The notes under the pieces: generated by a model
The model's input: only the letters and a program-made list of their open reading frames with translations
What the model was told of the DNA's origin: nothing
Databases searched by the model: none
Program-made: the position numbers and the translations under genes
Shown here: positions 1 to 6,532 of the stretch, piece after piece
Layout of the letters: each line of letters opens with the position of its first letter
Position numbering within the stretch: the stretch's first letter is position 1
Origin: an uncultured bacterium
GTDB lineage: Bacteria; Bacteroidota; Bacteroidia; Bacteroidales; JACABE01
Length of the DNA stretch: 10,944 nt
Assembly: GCA_903911455.1 (NCBI GenBank)
Contig: CAIWDQ010000414.1
Coordinates: 1 to 10,944, forward strand
Direction of reading: 5' to 3'

Positions 1-2232
1 ACTAATAATACTGATATACGTGCAGGTTGTAATATTATGTGGGATGGGATATATATGTATTCTGCTCCTAATGTAAACAATATCCAAAGTTTAAATATCT
101 CGGATGCTATTAATGGATTGGTATTTACAGATGGAGCTCAATTCACAATTAATGAATCCATTTTTACAAATAATTATTATAATATAAGGATCATTAATGA
201 TAGTTTAAACACTGCAATTCTCAACCCATATCCCGGGACAATAACTAAAACCCTATTTACAGAAGATCACCCTTTACTGAATCCTTTATCGTTTAATAAG
301 ACACTTGTTGGTGTTTATTGTAATAATGTTTATGGTCTTACTATTGGTGATGCATCTGATCAGTTGTATAAAAATACTTTCTCAAATATGCAATATGGTA
401 TTTTTGCTTTAAATTCTGATATAAACGTTATTAATAATGAATTCTACAATATAGCTTATTTTAATGGTTTATTATACGGTAGAGGATTTAATTTTTATAA
501 TGAAGGAGCAATTTATGCATTGCATTCAGATACAATTACTAATCATTATTTATTTGTTGGTGGTGATGGGCTTAATATGAATACTTTTATTAAATGTATG
601 ACTGGTATACACTCATTTAACTATGTTAACAATCTGGATAATAATACATTTTATGATGGTTATTTGGGTGTAAGTTTACTATCGCCTATTGCAAGTTCAA
701 TAGTCCATAGAAATACTATTATGCAAACCGATGATAAAACCATGAATCCTTATATTGGTATTAGTATTCAAAATCCAATTCCATTAAATAAATATAATGT
801 AAGGGTTGATTCGAATATCATTAATAATCAACAAACGGGTATTTATATTAATGGGTTTTACAGTACTAATGATTTTAAAAGTACAAGCATTCAAAATAAT
901 AATATAAGCAATTATTATTCTATTTATCATAGTACCTTCCCTAGTAAATTTTATGGTATTAATATTGAAGGTTGCAATAAAATATCAGTTTTAAATAATA
1001 ATATTCATTATTATTCAGCTTATAATTTAACAAGTGCTCAAAGCTTAACATTAAGAGGCATATCTATTTATCATACTTTAGGATCAACAATATACAACAC
1101 TTATAGTGATCAATTGGGGAGTGGCATATATACCTCCGGTAATTTAACCGGTACTCAATTTGAATGCAACAATTTCTTTAGAAATTATTATGGATTACAA
1201 TTTGAAAAAGGATCAACGATAAGCGATCAGGGAATGGATAGTGTTTTTAATCCAGCTAATATATGGACTGATCTTAACACTAATTTTAGAGCAAATGAAA
1301 CAGGGATTTTATCTTCAACTTTTAATTATTATTATGGATTTAATGATAATAAACCTATACCAAATAGTGTACAACAAATGAACATTGTCTCAAATTCTAC
1401 TAATACAAATTATTGCAGCCAACCCACGGGTCCAAGTAATCCTCATGGTCATATAACTACAGCAAGAGAACGTAAATTAGCAATTGAACAAATTGTTAAA
1501 AATAAAATTGATTTTGATACTTTGCAAAACGAAAACAAGTTTATTACAAAAGAATATGTTTACAGAATGATGTTGGACGATTCGACCATACTAAATATGG
1601 GAGATACCAGCGATTATATGTATCAGGCATTTTTTAATACAATGCAATCGTCGGACGCTGCACATTCGTTAAATGCACGTATTGCTATGGATAACAATAA
1701 TATTGAATTTGCTAAAACAGAATTATCGCTTATTAACGACACAAATGCTATCAATCATAATCGAATTATTGTTGATGCTATCTATCTTACTACCTGGGCA
1801 CAGGGCAATTATACTTTAACTGATGATCAGATAAGGACCTTAAATGATATAGCAAATCTCGATCCTGCTTCAAATGGCGATGCTGTAAATACTGCCAGAG
1901 TTATGCTTAATATTAATCCTGATAATTCGGATATAAAATCAGCTTTAGCTCCTCAAAATACTAAAAAGGAAATTAAACCTAATGTAGTACATTTATATCC
2001 TAATCCTGCTAAAGAAATGATAAATATTATATTTGATCAGCCGATAATAGGTGAAGGAGTTGTTGAAATTTGGAGTGTTATGGGTAGTAAATTACTATCT
2101 AAAATTATTCCTACAGCCAATGTTGAACAGAAAGTAGATGTTAAAAGTTTAGTATCGGGTATCTATTTTTATGTAATTAAGGTTAATGGTGATAAGTTTT
2201 CATCAGGCAAATTAATAATTTTAAATAAATAA
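1..2232 (+). CDS. Secreted right-handed beta-helix protein with T9SS type A sorting tail (5' end missing)
   Basis: The reading frame is open from base 1, so the true start and signal peptide lie upstream; 743 residues are visible and the ATG at 37 is only an internal Met. Roughly 1-1430 encodes short Asn/Ile/Tyr-rich repeats (for example 'NTFSNMQYGIF', 'INNQQTGIYING') of the kind that stack as a parallel beta-helix. About 1450-1960 is different: it looks mainly alpha-helical, starts at 'TTARERKLAIEQ', and may be a solenoid-like or linker region. From about 1978 to the stop is a type A Por/T9SS C-terminal sorting domain, with the 'LYPNPAKE' hallmark at 1993-2016, 'SGIYFYVIKVNG' and the basic end 'GKLIILNK'. 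By family knowledge the protein is exported by Sec, then passed through T9SS to the cell surface or medium. Beta-helix proteins often bind or cleave polysaccharide, but no catalytic site was recognised. The next gene starts 60 bp downstream behind a hairpin. Confidence 0.85.
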   Translation, partial: TNNTDIRAGCNIMWDGIYMYSAPNVNNIQSLNISDAINGLVFTDGAQFTINESIFTNNYYNIRIINDSLNTAILNPYPGTITKTLFTEDHPLLNPLSFNKTLVGVYCNNVYGLTIGDASDQLYKNTFSNMQYGIFALNSDINVINNEFYNIAYFNGLLYGRGFNFYNEGAIYALHSDTITNHYLFVGGDGLNMNTFIKCMTGIHSFNYVNNLDNNTFYDGYLGVSLLSPIASSIVHRNTIMQTDDKTMNPYIGISIQNPIPLNKYNVRVDSNIINNQQTGIYINGFYSTNDFKSTSIQNNNISNYYSIYHSTFPSKFYGINIEGCNKISVLNNNIHYYSAYNLTSAQSLTLRGISIYHTLGSTIYNTYSDQLGSGIYTSGNLTGTQFECNNFFRNYYGLQFEKGSTISDQGMDSVFNPANIWTDLNTNFRANETGILSSTFNYYYGFNDNKPIPNSVQQMNIVSNSTNTNYCSQPTGPSNPHGHITTARERKLAIEQIVKNKIDFDTLQNENKFITKEYVYRMMLDDSTILNMGDTSDYMYQAFFNTMQSSDAAHSLNARIAMDNNNIEFAKTELSLINDTNAINHNRIIVDAIYLTTWAQGNYTLTDDQIRTLNDIANLDPASNGDAVNTARVMLNINPDNSDIKSALAPQNTKKEIKPNVVHLYPNPAKEMINIIFDQPIIGEGVVEIWSVMGSKLLSKIIPTANVEQKVDVKSLVSGIYFYVIKVNGDKFSSGKLIILNK

Positions 2233-2300
2233 TACAACCTTTTTTAAGTAAATCCTGTCTATGTGACAGGATTTACTTATTTTTGTATTCAAATGAATTA
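2143..2300 (+). repeat. Direct repeat copy 1: type A tail end + hairpin + start of paralogue
   Basis: This stretch covers the last 29 codons of the beta-helix gene, the hairpin and the beginning of the type B gene. It recurs at 3463-3619 with a constant offset of 1320, falling to 1319 after one base is lost in the spacer. Homology continues through the whole following gene, so it marks the left edge of a tandemly duplicated unit of about 1.3 kb. Confidence 0.85.
2246..2284 (+). terminator. Perfect 14-bp hairpin plus T-run between the beta-helix gene and the next gene
   Basis: The arms AAGTAAATCCTGTC (2246-2259) and GACAGGATTTACTT (2265-2278) are exactly complementary around the loop TATGT, and ATTTTT follows. 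T-rich and A-rich sequence on either side would let it act in both directions. It ends only 14 bases before the next start codon (ATG 2293), so it either insulates two transcription units very tightly or acts as a leader structure for the downstream gene. A near-identical copy lies at 3565-3603. Confidence 0.75.
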
Positions 2301-3453
2301 CTGTAAAAAAATAATATTATTTATTCTACTACTCTTAAGTTTAAATACAAAGGAGCAGATAATTGGGACTAATTTAGTTCAAAATCCATCTTTTGAACAA
2401 TTTTATAGTTGTCCTTTATTTTTTGGTCAACTGAATTATTGTAAATATTGGTGGGGTCTCAGTACAGACTATTTTAATACTTGTTCATCAAATAATCAAA
2501 TATCTGTTCCATTAAATTTTGATGGATTTCAATTATCTCATTCGGGTAATGCATACGCTGGTTTTTTTAATTATGCTAGTCAAACTACTAATCATGATTG
2601 GAGAGAAGCAATAAAAACAAGTTTAAATGATTCATTAATTTCCAATCAAAGATATTGCACTAAATTTTATATTTCTCTTGCAAATGGTAATTATCCTCCA
2701 GATAATTATTTGTTTTTAGATTCAATTGGTATGCTTTTTACAAAAGATTCAATTCAGGATAGTGCTTTAACTCCAATATTGAGTAATGGTATTAAAGTTC
2801 AAAATAATATTTTTAATATTGATACTATTAATTGGTTTGAGATATCTAACAGTTTTATTGCAAATGGGGGGGAAAGATATTTAACAATTGGTAATTTTGA
2901 TATTACAATAAATTATCCATCAGGTGAATCAGGTTTCATTTATATTTATGTAGATGATGTTTCAGTATGTGAGTGTGCATATAAAATAAACTTAGGGAAT
3001 GATACTACTTTGTGCCAGGGTGAAGCAGTACTGCTTAATGCAAGTTTGCAGGGCGCTAATTATATTTGGCAGGATGGGAGTACAAATAGTACTTTTTTAG
3101 CCACACAGCCCGGCAAGTATAAAGTTACAGCATATATAAAAGAATATAATATTATAGTTTCAGATTCAATAAATATAACTTATGATGGAGATTGTTTAAA
3201 AATACCTAATATATTTACTCCCAATGGAGATGGAGTTAATGATTACTTTGTAATACAAAATACAATTAGTTGGAATATTAACTTACAAGTATATAATCGT
3301 TGGGGTAATATAGTTTATCAAAACAATAATTATCAAAACAATTGGGATGGAAAAGATGTAGCATATGGAGTTTATTATTATATAATTGTAGCAAAAAACA
3401 ACCTAAGTGGCTTTGAGAAACAATATCATGGTAGCGTTACGATATTAAGATAA
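2293..3453 (+). CDS. Secreted protein with T9SS type B (gliding-motility-associated) C-terminal domain, copy 1
   Basis: ATG at 2293 gives 386 residues beginning with a signal peptide (MNYCKK followed by a long Leu/Ile stretch to about residue 20). A longer GTG-initiated frame from 2263 would start inside the hairpin loop and place ten residues before the signal peptide, so it was not chosen. Residues 28-228 form a Cys-rich beta-sandwich-like region opening with 'LVQNPSFE' and closing with 'YVDDVSVCEC', an architecture common in Bacteroidota surface proteins. Residues 231-298 are an Ig/PKD-like repeat ('LGNDTTLCQGE...WQDGSTNS...TQPGKYKV'). Residues 303-386 are the type B sorting domain ('IPNIFTPNGDGVND', 'NRWGNIVY', 'WDGK', 'YYYIIVAKN', 'HGSVTILR'). 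It is inferred to be exported by T9SS; the ligand or function of the N-terminal part is unknown. A G7 run at 2866-2872 stands out in this AT-rich gene. The gene at 3612 is a tandem paralogue. Confidence 0.88.
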   Translation: MNYCKKIILFILLLLSLNTKEQIIGTNLVQNPSFEQFYSCPLFFGQLNYCKYWWGLSTDYFNTCSSNNQISVPLNFDGFQLSHSGNAYAGFFNYASQTTNHDWREAIKTSLNDSLISNQRYCTKFYISLANGNYPPDNYLFLDSIGMLFTKDSIQDSALTPILSNGIKVQNNIFNIDTINWFEISNSFIANGGERYLTIGNFDITINYPSGESGFIYIYVDDVSVCECAYKINLGNDTTLCQGEAVLLNASLQGANYIWQDGSTNSTFLATQPGKYKVTAYIKEYNIIVSDSINITYDGDCLKIPNIFTPNGDGVNDYFVIQNTISWNINLQVYNRWGNIVYQNNNYQNNWDGKDVAYGVYYYIIVAKNNLSGFEKQYHGSVTILR

Positions 3454-3459
3454 AGATAA

Positions 3460-3552
3460 ATGAAAAGTTTAGTATCGGGTATCTATTTTTATGTAATAAA
3501 AGTGAACGGTGATAAATTTTCATCAGGCAAACTAATTATTTTAAATAAATAA
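3460..3552 (+). pseudogene. Orphan remnant of a type A T9SS sorting tail (30 codons)
   Basis: From 3463 the sequence encodes KSLVSGIYFYVIKVNG, DKFSSGKLIILNK and a stop, identical in protein to the last 29 residues of the beta-helix gene ending at 2232. The seven base differences are all synonymous (ATT/ATA, AAG/AAA twice, GTT/GTG, AAT/AAC, TTA/CTA, ATA/ATT). An ATG at 3460 happens to open the frame seven bases after the stop of the preceding gene, so a 30-aa peptide could in principle be made, but it has no signal peptide and could not enter T9SS by itself. The simplest reading is a leftover of a duplicated or lost beta-helix-type gene. Confidence 0.8.
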
Positions 3553-3619
3553 TACAAGTTTTTTAAGTAAATCCTGTCTATGTGGCAGGATTTACTTATT
3601 TTTGTATTCAAATGCATTA
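3463..3619 (+). repeat. Direct repeat copy 2: type A tail remnant + hairpin + start of second paralogue
   Basis: Second copy of the stretch at 2143-2300, placed immediately after the stop of the first type B paralogue. It shares the tail codons, the AATACAA spacer, the hairpin, the ATTTTTGTATTCAA leader and the ATG. Divergence in the tail is silent only, while the signal-peptide codons have diverged more. Confidence 0.85.
3565..3603 (+). terminator. Second copy of the 14-bp hairpin plus T-run
   Basis: The arms AAGTAAATCCTGTC (3565-3578) and GGCAGGATTTACTT (3584-3597) flank the same TATGT loop and are followed by ATTTTT. Compared with the copy at 2246, one base of the right arm changed from A to G, turning a U-A pair into a U-G wobble, so pairing is kept in the transcript. 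It ends 14 bases before the ATG at 3612. Confidence 0.7.
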
Positions 3620-4793
3620 CAATAAAACCATATTAATTTTTTTATTATTACTACTTGGAATTCATTCCAAAAGTCAGAATATTGGACCTAATCTAGTTCA
3701 GAATCCGTCTTTTGAACAATATTTTAGTTGTCCATCAATGACTGGTGAATTGCATAAATGTAAATATTGGTGGGGTTTTAGTACGGAATATTTTAATATT
3801 TGTGGTTCTACAACACCTATAAATGTTTCAGTCCCTGCAAATGCATTTGGATTTCAATATGCACATACAGGTGTTGCATATGCAGGTGTAAGCATTTATG
3901 AAGGAGGTATATCTGATCCTGATTATAGAGAATATATAAAAACAAAATTAAGCGATACCTTAATTGTTAATAAACGTTATTGTACTAAATTTTATATCTC
4001 TCTTACTCAATATTCATATAATTGGATTCCTACTGCTTATATTTTTTTAGATTCTGTAGGCACACTTTTTACAAAAGACTCTATTAAGGATACTGTAGTT
4101 CCACTTTTAAATAATGGCATAAAAGTTCAAAATAGTATTTATAATATTGATACTGTTAGCTGGTTTGAGATATCAAATAGTTTTAAAGCAAATGGTGGCG
4201 AAAAATATTTAACAATTGGTAATTTTGATAATATTATTTATTGGCCCCTAGGTGTAGAAGGGATTACATATATTTATGTAGATGATGTTTCAGTATGTGA
4301 ATGTGCATATAACCTAAATTTAGGTAACGATACTACTTTGTGTCAGGGGGAAGCATTATTGCTTAATGCAAGCTTGCAAGGGGCTACTTACATATGGCAG
4401 GATGGGAGTACTAACAGTACATATTTAGCCACACAACCCGGCAAGTATAAAGTTACTGCTTATATTAAAGAATATAATATTACAGTTTCAGATTCAATAA
4501 ATATAAGTTATACTGATTCTTGTTTTATTATACCAAATGTTTTTACACCAAATGGAGATAACTATAATGATTATTTTGTAATTCAAAATACACTAAGTTG
4601 GAATATAGATTTGCAAGTATATGACAGATGGGGAATAATGGTTTATAAAGATGTAAATTATAAAAACAATTGGGATGGCAAATGCAAAGGCAAAGACCTT
4701 GCTGATGGGACATACTATTATATTATTAAAGCCACAAACCAGCTAAGTGGATATAAAAAGGAATATCATGGTAGTGTGACGGTATTGAGATAA
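3612..4793 (+). CDS. Secreted protein with T9SS type B C-terminal domain, copy 2
   Basis: ATG at 3612 gives 393 residues with a signal peptide (MHYNKT, then an Ile/Leu stretch ending 'SKS' before Q). As in copy 1, a GTG frame starting in the hairpin loop at 3582 was rejected. The domain order matches the upstream paralogue: the 'LVQNPSFE' beta-sandwich region with conserved Cys ('CKYWWG', 'VCECAY'), the 'LGNDTTLCQGE' Ig/PKD-like repeat, then the type B tail ('IPNVFTPNGDNYND', 'DRWGIMVY', 'WDGK', 'YYYIIKATN', 'HGSVTVLR'). By eye the two proteins are about two-thirds identical. The stretch from 'FEISNSF' to 'VSDSINI' is nearly unchanged and the N-terminal ~180 residues are clearly more diverged, which may reflect different ligands. 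An insert 'KCKGKDL' replaces 'KDV' in the tail. No repeat of the remnant or hairpin follows this copy. Confidence 0.88.
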   Translation: MHYNKTILIFLLLLLGIHSKSQNIGPNLVQNPSFEQYFSCPSMTGELHKCKYWWGFSTEYFNICGSTTPINVSVPANAFGFQYAHTGVAYAGVSIYEGGISDPDYREYIKTKLSDTLIVNKRYCTKFYISLTQYSYNWIPTAYIFLDSVGTLFTKDSIKDTVVPLLNNGIKVQNSIYNIDTVSWFEISNSFKANGGEKYLTIGNFDNIIYWPLGVEGITYIYVDDVSVCECAYNLNLGNDTTLCQGEALLLNASLQGATYIWQDGSTNSTYLATQPGKYKVTAYIKEYNITVSDSINISYTDSCFIIPNVFTPNGDNYNDYFVIQNTLSWNIDLQVYDRWGIMVYKDVNYKNNWDGKCKGKDLADGTYYYIIKATNQLSGYKKEYHGSVTVLR

Positions 4794-4829
4794 TGTAAAA
4801 TTGATGATGGAAAATGTAAAAAGAAAAAT

Positions 4830-4880
4830 ACATCCCCCTGCACTTCAAAAACATCCCCCTAGCCCCCTTCAAAGTGGGAA
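4830..4880. repeat. C-rich intergenic repeat element (two ACATCCCCCT copies plus imperfect hairpin)
   Basis: ACATCCCCCT occurs at 4830-4839 and 4851-4860. The second copy runs into AGCCCCCTTCAAAGTGGGAA, which can fold as an imperfect CCC(C)TT/GTGGG hairpin. From memory, elements of the 'CCCCCTAGCCCCCTTCAAAGGGGG' kind recur between genes in Bacteroidota. This copy sits in the convergent gap between the secreted paralogue and the phage-like cassette. It is strikingly C-rich for its surroundings, and no coding role is seen. Confidence 0.45.
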
Positions 4881-4912
4881 TCTTAATTCCTTGTAAGAGT
4901 GAATAATACAAC

Positions 4913-4945
4913 AAAAAAAGCCTGATTCACATCAGGCTTTTCCAT
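4913..4945. terminator. Bidirectional terminator between convergent genes
   Basis: AAAAGCCTGAT (4916-4926) pairs with ATCAGGCTTTT (4931-4941) around the four-base loop TCAC: an 11-bp stem with an A-run on the left and a T-run on the right. It lies between the + strand secreted gene (stop 4793) and the - strand 152-aa gene (stop 4980), as expected for a shared factor-independent terminator. Confidence 0.85.
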
Positions 4946-4979
4946 TTAAAACAAATATATGAGGAAGAAAAAGTTTTCG

Positions 4980-5438
4980 CTATTCTCTGAGGTATGCTTT
5001 TATTTGGGCTATTTTACATCTTCCGGAGGTCAGGACTGCTTTGTATTGAAAGTAGTTGTAACTTCCTTTGTTGACAAAGAATTTTGAGTTAATTAGTGTG
5101 TCTGAGACTGTCCCTTTAAAGATTACTGCCGTTAACGTATCATAGTTTACGTCGGTACTAAAATTCTTTCCTAACAAATAATAGGTTACTACTGCTGTGG
5201 ATCCTACTTTACTTAGCTTGGTTTGGTGGTTTGAATACACTGCTCTTGTTTTGTTGATATCTACCTGCAAAAGAAAAACACTGTCGTGCAATGCTGTTGA
5301 GATTGTATCTGCTGAAGCGCCTGTAAAAATGAATTGGTATTCATTAGTACTTAGCTTTACGGGTTTCTGGGCGAAGCTCTGAATGCTTCCAAGAAGCATG
5401 AAGCTGATTATTGAAATTAAAAAAAATAATTTTCTCAT
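4980..5438 (-). CDS. Exported 152-aa protein at the end of the phage-like cassette
   Basis: The protein begins with a clear Sec signal peptide (MRKLFF, hydrophobic core, 'SFA' before Q24), leaving a mature chain of about 129 residues rich in Thr, Ser, Val and Tyr and probably all-beta. Motifs include 'QFIFTGASADTIS' near the start and 'YFQYKAVLTSG' with 'KIAQIKAYLRE' at the end. This pattern recalls small beta-rich structural proteins of Bacteroidota phages, but I cannot confirm the family. It is the last gene of a tight run, starting 10 bp after the stop of the 68-aa gene and ending before a strong terminator. A signal peptide on a protein encoded with capsid genes is unusual. It could be a surface or periplasmic partner of the particle, or an unrelated host gene placed here by chance; the close spacing favours co-expression. 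Confidence 0.72.
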   Translation of the reverse strand: MRKLFFLISIISFMLLGSIQSFAQKPVKLSTNEYQFIFTGASADTISTALHDSVFLLQVDINKTRAVYSNHQTKLSKVGSTAVVTYYLLGKNFSTDVNYDTLTAVIFKGTVSDTLINSKFFVNKGSYNYFQYKAVLTSGRCKIAQIKAYLRE

Positions 5439-5448
5439 TGTTTTTTGA

Positions 5449-5655
5449 TTATGGGTTTATTACTGCTGAATCGTCAGCGTTTACTTTTAATATAATGAAA
5501 GGGCATTTTGAATTGAAGATCTTATCCATCGTTTCCAATGGAATGTCGGCTTTGCTGATATCTATTTCACCTGCTTCAGGTAAATAGATGAAGCCGGGTA
5601 TTATCCCGACTACATCGTATTTATCTAACCAATTAATTACTTTTTGCTTTGCCAT
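5449..5655 (-). CDS. Small 68-aa protein of the phage-like cassette, unrecognised
   Basis: ATG at 5655 lies one base after the stop of the 240-aa gene (TAA, G, ATG), so translation is probably coupled. The protein starts 'MAKQKVINWLDKYDVVGIIP', has no signal peptide or membrane helix, and reads as a compact alpha/beta domain ('YLPEAGEIDISKADI', 'PFIILKVNADDS'). I recognise no family. Its size, its lack of export signals and its position between two structural-like genes suggest a cytoplasmic assembly factor or a minor particle component. That is inference from context only. The frame is intact and its base composition resembles its neighbours, so it is unlikely to be spurious. Confidence 0.65.
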   Translation of the reverse strand: MAKQKVINWLDKYDVVGIIPGFIYLPEAGEIDISKADIPLETMDKIFNSKCPFIILKVNADDSAVINP

Positions 5656-5656
5656 C

Positions 5657-6379
5657 TTATACAGCAGGTGTTAATGGAACAGTTCCGGTGTAACTTGGAG
5701 CAGGGCATACATTGTAGCTTTCAAAAGAAATAGTTGATTTATTACCATCTTCAACTTTTGCTCCTGTTGTTCCTTTTGCTTCTGTCAAGTTTGCACCGTA
5801 ATTTGAATTACCTACTACTCTCATGATTCCGGCACTATCAGAAGCAATGATAACAAGACTTCTGTTTTGTACCATTCTCAGCCATCCTGACAATAAAGCT
5901 TTCACCCCAGGGTGTTCGCATTTGAATACATTCTTAAAACTCTTGGAGTCCATCGGACCTACAGAATCATCTTCAATACTGACAGTATCAAGAGTTCCGT
6001 AGCCTTTCCAGAATCGGGTAGTAGATTTCATAACGAATTGTCCGGTGAGAGCTGCCATTAATGCAGGGTCACCAGTTAATAGTGTAGATGCAGCAGGTAG
6101 AACAGGCCAGGTTAACACATCATCCCAGAAAGCCCAATACCATTGTGTGGCACATCCTCCAGGGTTCTCTAAGGTTGTTTTTGTCAGGTCAAAGGTATTT
6201 ACTCCAAGTACTCCTGCAGGTAAGCCTACAGAAGCAATGAAGAATAATACTATTGTAATGACAAATAACAATCCTGTTGAGATACCTAAAGCAGGGGCAA
6301 GTACCACTGATAAGATGATGCTGAACAATAATAATCCTATTATTGACAGCAGTTTAAATTTTGATAAGACTTTTTTCAT
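5657..6379 (-). CDS. 240-aa protein: two membrane helices plus a virion-protein-like C-terminal half
   Basis: ATG at 6379. After MKKVLSKFK come two strongly hydrophobic segments, about residues 9-31 and 36-58, separated by a short Pro/Gly turn ('APALGIS'), so the N terminus looks like a membrane hairpin. Residues 60-240 are soluble-looking: 'GVNTFDLTKTT', an aromatic patch ('CATQWYWAFWDD'), 'KSFKNVFKCEHPG', 'NRSLVIIASDSAGIMRVVG', and a C terminus with 'TGAKVEDGNKSTISFES' and 'PAPSYTGTVPL'. The last part resembles, from memory, beta-rich tail-tube or minor structural proteins encoded after the capsid gene in Bacteroidota phages; this is not verified. Cys are at 76, 154 and 225. The gene lies 153 bp after the capsid-like gene, with a repeat element in the gap, and is coupled to the 68-aa gene. 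If both readings hold, it could tether a phage-derived structure to the inner membrane. Confidence 0.72.
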   Translation of the reverse strand: MKKVLSKFKLLSIIGLLLFSIILSVVLAPALGISTGLLFVITIVLFFIASVGLPAGVLGVNTFDLTKTTLENPGGCATQWYWAFWDDVLTWPVLPAASTLLTGDPALMAALTGQFVMKSTTRFWKGYGTLDTVSIEDDSVGPMDSKSFKNVFKCEHPGVKALLSGWLRMVQNRSLVIIASDSAGIMRVVGNSNYGANLTEAKGTTGAKVEDGNKSTISFESYNVCPAPSYTGTVPLTPAV

Positions 6380-6398
6380 TGTTTAAAGAAATTTAAGG

Positions 6399-6532
6399 AT
6401 TCAAAAATTCAAAGATTCAAAAGAAAATTAAAAGATCATTCCGTCATTAAGGAGTGAGATTGCTTTGTCGTTCCTCCTCGCAATGACGACTGGGATTATT
6501 CAAAGATTCAAGAATTTAAGAATTCAATTAGA
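6399..6532. repeat. Short ATTCAAA/GATTCAAA repeats flanking a palindromic element
   Basis: Runs of GATTCAAA and ATTCAAA occur at about 6399-6421 and again at 6496-6525 (ATTCAAAGATTCAAGAATT). They frame the GTCATT-type element at 6442-6488. These AT-rich octamer-like repeats fill the gap between the capsid-like gene and the 240-aa gene. No promoter or terminator could be assigned. Confidence 0.55.
6442..6488. repeat. REP-like palindromic element (CGTCATT...AATGACG)
   Basis: Outer arms CGTCATT (6442-6448) and AATGACG (6482-6488) are perfect inverted repeats, with inner arms AGGAG and CTCCT. Read on the - strand it is CGTCATTGCGAGGAGGAACG followed by ACAAAGCAATCTC, which I recall as a common dispersed intergenic element in Bacteroidota and some other bacteria. 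Its presence inside the cassette suggests that the cassette has resided in a chromosome that carries such elements. Confidence 0.6.

Noticed and set aside
2263..2292. GTG start adding ten residues to the first type B gene (and the same at 3582 for the second)
   Set aside because: The GTG lies in the hairpin loop and would put ten non-signal residues before an otherwise normal signal peptide; the ATGs at 2293 and 3612 fit better.
4726..4914. 62-codon open frame on the - strand
   Set aside because: It overlaps the end of the secreted paralogue and the repeat/terminator region and has no plausible protein character.
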